Below are positions 60,001-64,000 of a DNA stretch of 64,000 nucleotides, in pieces. Every line of letters starts with the position of its first letter. Within the stretch, counting starts at the first letter, position 1. The position numbers and the translations under genes are program-made. Below the pieces are notes generated by a model. That model had not been told where the DNA came from. It did not search any database and saw nothing but the letters and a program-made list of their open reading frames with translations. The stretch is from assembly GCF_048128805.1 (NCBI RefSeq), contig NC_136008.1:13769572-13833571 (forward strand), read 5' to 3'. The stretch comes from Centroberyx gerrardi (taxonomy: Eukaryota; Chordata; Actinopteri; Beryciformes; Berycidae).

Positions 60001-63000
60001 GTGCAGTCTGGGGCATCTTAATTAATTGCTCAGTAGAGAATATCTAGCACAAAAAATTTCATCCTGTTCTCTTTTCTCTCTCCCTCTCCCTGTCAGTATG
60101 AGTCTCTGTCAGTGTCCTCCAGAGAGGAGGCGCAGGCTCTCAGGGTTCAGCTGGAGGAGCAGAGAGAGAGAGCACGCAAGGAAACACAGGAGGCCCAGCG
60201 TCATGGAAACGATGCTCAGGCGGACCTGGAAAGAAGCCATATGAATCTTAGGAGACTGGAGGAAGAGGTGTGTGTGTGTGTGTGTGTGTGTGAGTGCGCG
60301 TGCATGCGTGCTTGCCTGTTTGATTGTGTTCATGTGTCCGTGAAGTGACATAAAATGCAAAATGGCATGCATATTGTTTTTATTATGAAAATTCAGTTTG
60401 GCCTGAATGTTTCTAATATTGTTGTGTGCCTAACTAGACCCAAAACAACAATATTATTTGTGCATGCTTGCTTGATTGTATTCATGTGTCTGTGAGTCTT
60501 GGTGACATAACATGCAAAGTGGCACGCATATTTTTGTCTGGCCTGAATGTTTCTAATATTGTTGTGTGTCTAACTAGATCTCCCGTCAGAAGAAGGAGCT
60601 CCTGCTTGTATATGAGGAGAGAGACAACCACCAGCTGGACAAAGAGCTTCTGACTAACAGACTGCGCCACCTAGAGGGAGAACTGGAGGCCAGCAAAAAC
60701 AGCCACAACGACAAGAGCCGGGAGACTCGCAGCCTGGAGGTATGATATGTGCATATAAGCCTGACATCTGGGAGAGGATAAACCAGGACTAGAGGAGTCT
60801 CAGTTGTCAATTTTAGCTTTTTTCTTCTTTTCTCTTTCTTCGTAGTAGTAGTTTTGCTCTAGATATGTTTCCTTACATGAGCCTGTACACATTTATGGTC
60901 ACTATTTCTTTTTTGCTGCTACAATGACCCAGTTTCCACTCATTGGGAATAATCTGGTGCGCACAGACAACCTAATAAAGTACCTAATAAAGTTCATGTC
61001 ATCTTGTCTCTGTCAGGACAAGCTGAAGCGTGTTGAGCTGGAGCTGGAGGAGGAGAAAGGCAGTGTGGAGATGCTGACAGATAGAGTGACCAGGAGCAGA
61101 GACCAGATAGATCAGCTCCGCTCTGAGCTCATGCAGGAGAGGTCGTCCAAACAGGACCTGGAGCTGGATAAGAACGCCATGGAGAGACATGTACATGCAG
61201 CACTTCTGTCTTCACTGACATTTTTTTGTGTGACTAATCACTGTCTTCAGATCTGCCAGAACATGCTGTTCACTCTGGTTTGAATCAATGATTTCTTGCA
61301 CAATTTCATCCTCCCGCCCTGACCCTCAGTCTCAGTGCATTTTGAGTGTCGTTTAATCTGCCCATGTCCTTCTCCATCCCTGTAGATGAAGGAGCTGAGG
61401 AGTCGTGTGGCTGACATGGAGGGCCAGTCCCGCTCCTCAGCAGGAGTCTCCCAGCTGGAGAGCAAGGTGCAGGAGCTGGAGGAACGCCTACACAGTGAGG
61501 AGAGGTACACTATACTGCACACATTATTCCTGTAGATATCCATTCTGCATCGCATCACTATTTTTACCTCCGCCAAGGAGGTTATGTATTTGCCCCTGTT
61601 AGTTTGTCTGTCTATCAGCAGGATATCTCAAAAACCTGAACAATTTCCATTTGGTGGACAGATAGGCCTTGAACCAAGGAACAATTAATTAGGGCTTGGT
61701 GGTGATCCGGATCTGAGATTCCTGCCATTAGACTATTATCTTTTTTTAGCCATAACTATGTAACTAACAAAGATAGCGACTTGATGCCAAATACTAAGGG
61801 TATGTTTTAAAACTAAATGATAAAAGAAAGTTAGAGAATTGTTCAGCCTTGGTGGAGGTTTGCAAGCTCCTGGTGTTTTCTAGTTGAAACCTTTATTTAT
61901 CCAGGGAAGGTTGACAGAGCAGGCATGTGATTTTTTTCAGCAACACCCCACAGCACATTCATGCAGTTACACACATTTACACCTTGGAGCTGCCCAGTAA
62001 AACCAGACTTTTATAGTTGGCCACTGAGCAGATCCATCAGCAATGAGGTGGCAAGTTGCGCAAGGGCATCTCAGCTGTAGTTGTTGAGGGGGGGGAAGGA
62101 TTTCTCATAAATTTTCTTACATCTCTAATATGCTCCCTCTTCCTCTTGTACATGTAAAGAGAGAAGAACTCTATGGTGGCGTCCCAGCGTCGTTTTGAGA
62201 GGAAACTAAAAGATCTTAACATGACGTTGGACGAGGAGAGACACCAGCACACTGAACAGAGAGACCAGGTATACACACATGTTCACCAGCTATTGTATGT
62301 TCTTTGTTGATTTTACTCTCAGATATATACGAGTCAACTATTGTACACTTACAAACACACTCAGATACACACACAGTCTCAGACACGTACACATCTGTCT
62401 GTGTTGCAGCTGACTCTGAGAGTGAAGGCTCTGAAGAGGCAGGTGGACGAAGGGGAGACGGAGGTGGACAGGATAGATGGACTGAGGAGGAAGGCTCAGA
62501 GAGACATGGAAGAACAGATGGAGCTCAAAGAGGCCTTGCAGACCAGAGTCACAGCGCTGGAGACTGAGCTCAAGTAAGCATTTCCCCTTTCTCCGTCTCC
62601 CTTCTTCCTTTCTCATTCAGTCTGTGTTACTCCATCTATGCGCTTTTGGCAATGATTATGCAAGACGCTTCATAGCAGGCAGCTTAGTCACAGCAATATG
62701 TGTGAGAGAGAGAGACCATTTCCACATTTCCAGTGTGTCACAGTATGAATACAATTTTAAATAGATCCTGCTATTACACACAATTGCAGAATGGAGCATC
62801 CTATTTGAGATTCACGTCTTCTCTCCAAGGCGCAGTGTTTCACAATATGATGTGTGTAAAACAGTTGTCACCCGGGTGTGAAAAGGTATTTCATTAAACC
62901 AAAATGGCGTTACTCATGTGCTGCAGGGGAAATAAGACCACAGACGCGCTCACACTCGTGCCAGTGAAATATATTTATTCCATCATGTGACCAGCAGAGG

Positions 63001-63352
63001 GAGTGTTGTGACCGGGTCTCTCCGGATGATGACCTACTTGAGACTGTAGAGGCTTGTTGAATAGTGAGAAAAAAAGAGTTTAAAACACACATGATAGCAC
63101 AGGAATGAATGGATATTGCAACTATTAATAGATTAACAATAAAAAGACAAGAGTTTGTTACGACAGTTTTTGATGGTAATGATTGTGATGATGGTGATGG
63201 TGGTGTGTTACAGGAGGAAGACCCAGGCGGCAATGCGACCAGCGTTGGACTCGTCCGCCCTGAGCTCAGAGGATGACGATGACAGCCTGTATGACCCCTC
63301 CACCATCACCTCCATCCTCACCGAGAGCAACCTCCAGACAAGCTCCTGTTAG
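54025..63352 (+). CDS. cgn: Cingulin, tight-junction coiled-coil protein (1206 aa)
   Basis: Cytoplasmic plaque protein of vertebrate tight junctions that links ZO proteins, actomyosin and RhoA regulators. Coding exons: 54025-54942, 55066-55163, 55310-55379, 55498-55593, 56602-56723, 56972-57083, 57408-57620, 57867-58015, 58658-58778, 59042-59254, 59367-59588, 59709-59957, 60097-60267, 60578-60739, 61017-61190, 61386-61504, 62160-62268, 62410-62573, 63214-63352. They total 3621 nt and close in frame; human cingulin is almost the same length. The globular head (1-306, one exon) has [13 protein letters not shown] and [18 protein letters not shown], as in human. The rod (about 355-1160) is heptad-rich coiled coil, with [17 protein letters not shown] and [16 protein letters not shown] conserved. 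The tail ends [11 protein letters not shown], as in human. The ATG follows acceptor TTTGCAG|C. A 27-bp cassette exon (58188-58214) may also be included. Confidence 0.96.
58159..58259 (+). repeat. 101-bp intronic duplication, copy 1, with in-frame 27-bp mini-exon
   Basis: Nearly identical (one mismatch seen) to 58806-58906. Inside are a pyrimidine-rich acceptor CCCCCTCTCTCTGTCAG, a 27-bp core at 58188-58214, and a donor GTGAGAGT. The preceding cgn exon ends in phase 2, and the core keeps frame, adding EPSSSPETP between Gln-Glu and Leu-Leu of the rod. Confidence 0.8.
58806..58906 (+). repeat. 101-bp intronic duplication, copy 2, with out-of-frame mini-exon
   Basis: Second copy of the segment at 58159-58259. 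The preceding exon ends in phase 0, so the 27-bp core (58835-58861) would be read with a stop at its seventh codon if it were spliced in. Confidence 0.8.
60268..60291. repeat. GT microsatellite forming a cgn splice donor
   Basis: The exon ends GAAGAG and the intron begins with about twelve GT units, so the donor is the first repeat unit (GTGTGT rather than GTRAGT). Confidence 0.85.
60298..60577 (+). repeat. Diverged tandem duplication of an intron 3' end, with two acceptor copies
   Basis: Copy 1 (about 60298-60437) and copy 2 (about 60459-60577) share CATGTGTC, GTGACATAA, ATGCAAA and the block GGCCTGAATGTTTCTAATAT followed by TGTTGTGTG and CTAACTAG. The second CTAACTAG is the acceptor of the next cgn exon. 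The first lies exactly 140 bp upstream. Confidence 0.8.
61568..61886 (+). repeat. Short non-autonomous repeat with inverted-end signature, copy B
   Basis: Begins CTCCGCCAAGGAGGTTATGT, includes TTTGGTGGACAGATAGGCCT, CCAAGGAACAATTAATTAGG and GGTGGTGATCCGGATCTG, and near its right end has CCTTGGTGGAGG, the reverse complement of its left end with one mismatch, before TTTTCTAGTTG. Related to 26468-26860. It lies in a cgn intron. The inverted ends suggest a MITE-like DNA element; no transposase is present. Confidence 0.65.
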
Positions 63353-63362
63353 AGTGGCACCC

Positions 63363-63405
63363 GGGGGGGGTCGGGGGGGGGGGGGGGGGGTCGGGGTGGG
63401 GGGGG
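63363..63405. repeat. G-homopolymer cluster in cgn 3' UTR
   Basis: Eleven bases after the cgn stop, runs of 8, 18, 4 and 8-9 G are separated by one or two bases, a strong G-quadruplex-type pattern on the sense strand. Confidence 0.85.
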
Positions 63406-63931
63406 CACTTAGCACTGCAGAGGGAAAGATAGGGCGACGGATAGGTTAGCTGCTTAGGTAGACTGGGAAAAAAGCCAAAAGGCAATATAGCATGCACTAC
63501 AGACAGAGAGGGAGGGGTACGAGGGCCCGGGGAGTTAAATGACACACTGTAGAGGTTAGTAGGGGCACCGTTTTCTAAGCATTAGAGTGAATGGGAGGAA
63601 ATGAAGCAGTTGTTGAGGGTAATTTCCTCAGCACTACAATGTACACAAATGTACTCCACGGTCCACTTGGAGGGACCCCATTGTGTACATGCGGTACATT
63701 ACCAAACACAAAGCACTACACAGCAGACCACTGGTACTCCCTCTGTCTGGTACAACAACCCAGTACCACACTAATGTAAAGTCAGCAACTGGATTGCAAG
63801 GAGAGAAAGGGACCGGAAGCACAGAAACAATAATTTAGAAATACCTCTCATGTACACCGGTACAAATATGTCAAACAAAGTCAGGGTTGAGACTCTGGGT
63901 TAAGCACTTACATTACTGACTTTGACTGAAT

Positions 63932-63937
63932 AATAAA
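63932..63937 (+). promoter_or_regulatory. Candidate poly(A) signal of cgn
   Basis: AATAAA about 580 bp after the stop, in AT-rich context, near the right edge of the window. Confidence 0.5.
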
Positions 63938-64000
63938 AATACTCCTATCATTGGAAGGTGTAGGCAGTTTACCTGTTTGACTATGACAGTGTCTTTCCCT

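Overview
This window is vertebrate nuclear DNA and almost certainly from a ray-finned fish. Every gene is split by GT-AG introns, dinucleotide microsatellites are very frequent, several repeat fragments look like teleost families, and one gene is a fish-type, intron-rich Toll-like receptor. I see no prokaryotic, plasmid or phage gene organisation and no CRISPR array.

Layout, left to right. (1) 1-4119, plus: the 3' part of a Toll-like receptor gene, nine exons, running off the left edge. (2) 5.7-16.5 kb, plus: three small two-coding-exon S100 calcium-binding protein genes in tandem, two S100A13-like (87 and 91 aa) and one S100A1 (108 aa). (3) 19.8-36.3 kb, minus: chrnb2, the neuronal nicotinic acetylcholine receptor beta-2 subunit, six coding exons, 552 aa, with a 9-kb first intron. 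(4) 41.3-47.7 kb, minus: she, an SH2-domain adaptor, six coding exons, 505 aa. (5) 49.2-64 kb, plus: cgn, cingulin, a tight-junction coiled-coil protein, 19 constitutive coding exons giving 1206 aa, plus one candidate 27-bp cassette exon. All these exon models were joined by hand from visible splice sites. The five complete genes downstream of the receptor close in frame from start to stop.

The genes do not form an operon or pathway. What ties them together is conserved synteny: as I recall it, S100A1/S100A13, CHRNB2, SHE and CGN all map to human chromosome 1q21, so this is a compact fish counterpart of that block with a TLR beside it. she and cgn are head to head, with about 1.5 kb between she's start codon and cgn's proposed first exon. 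s100a1 and chrnb2 converge.

I found no evidence for a novel multi-gene system. The most unusual structures are in cgn introns: a 101-bp segment containing a perfect mini-exon is duplicated on both sides of a coding exon (one copy in frame, the other carrying a stop), and another intron has a donor that is itself a GT microsatellite plus a duplicated acceptor region. Other points are a pure (CAG)15 tract coding glutamines in she, a BB-loop change in the TLR, and two copies of a short repeat with matching inverted ends in introns of chrnb2 and cgn.
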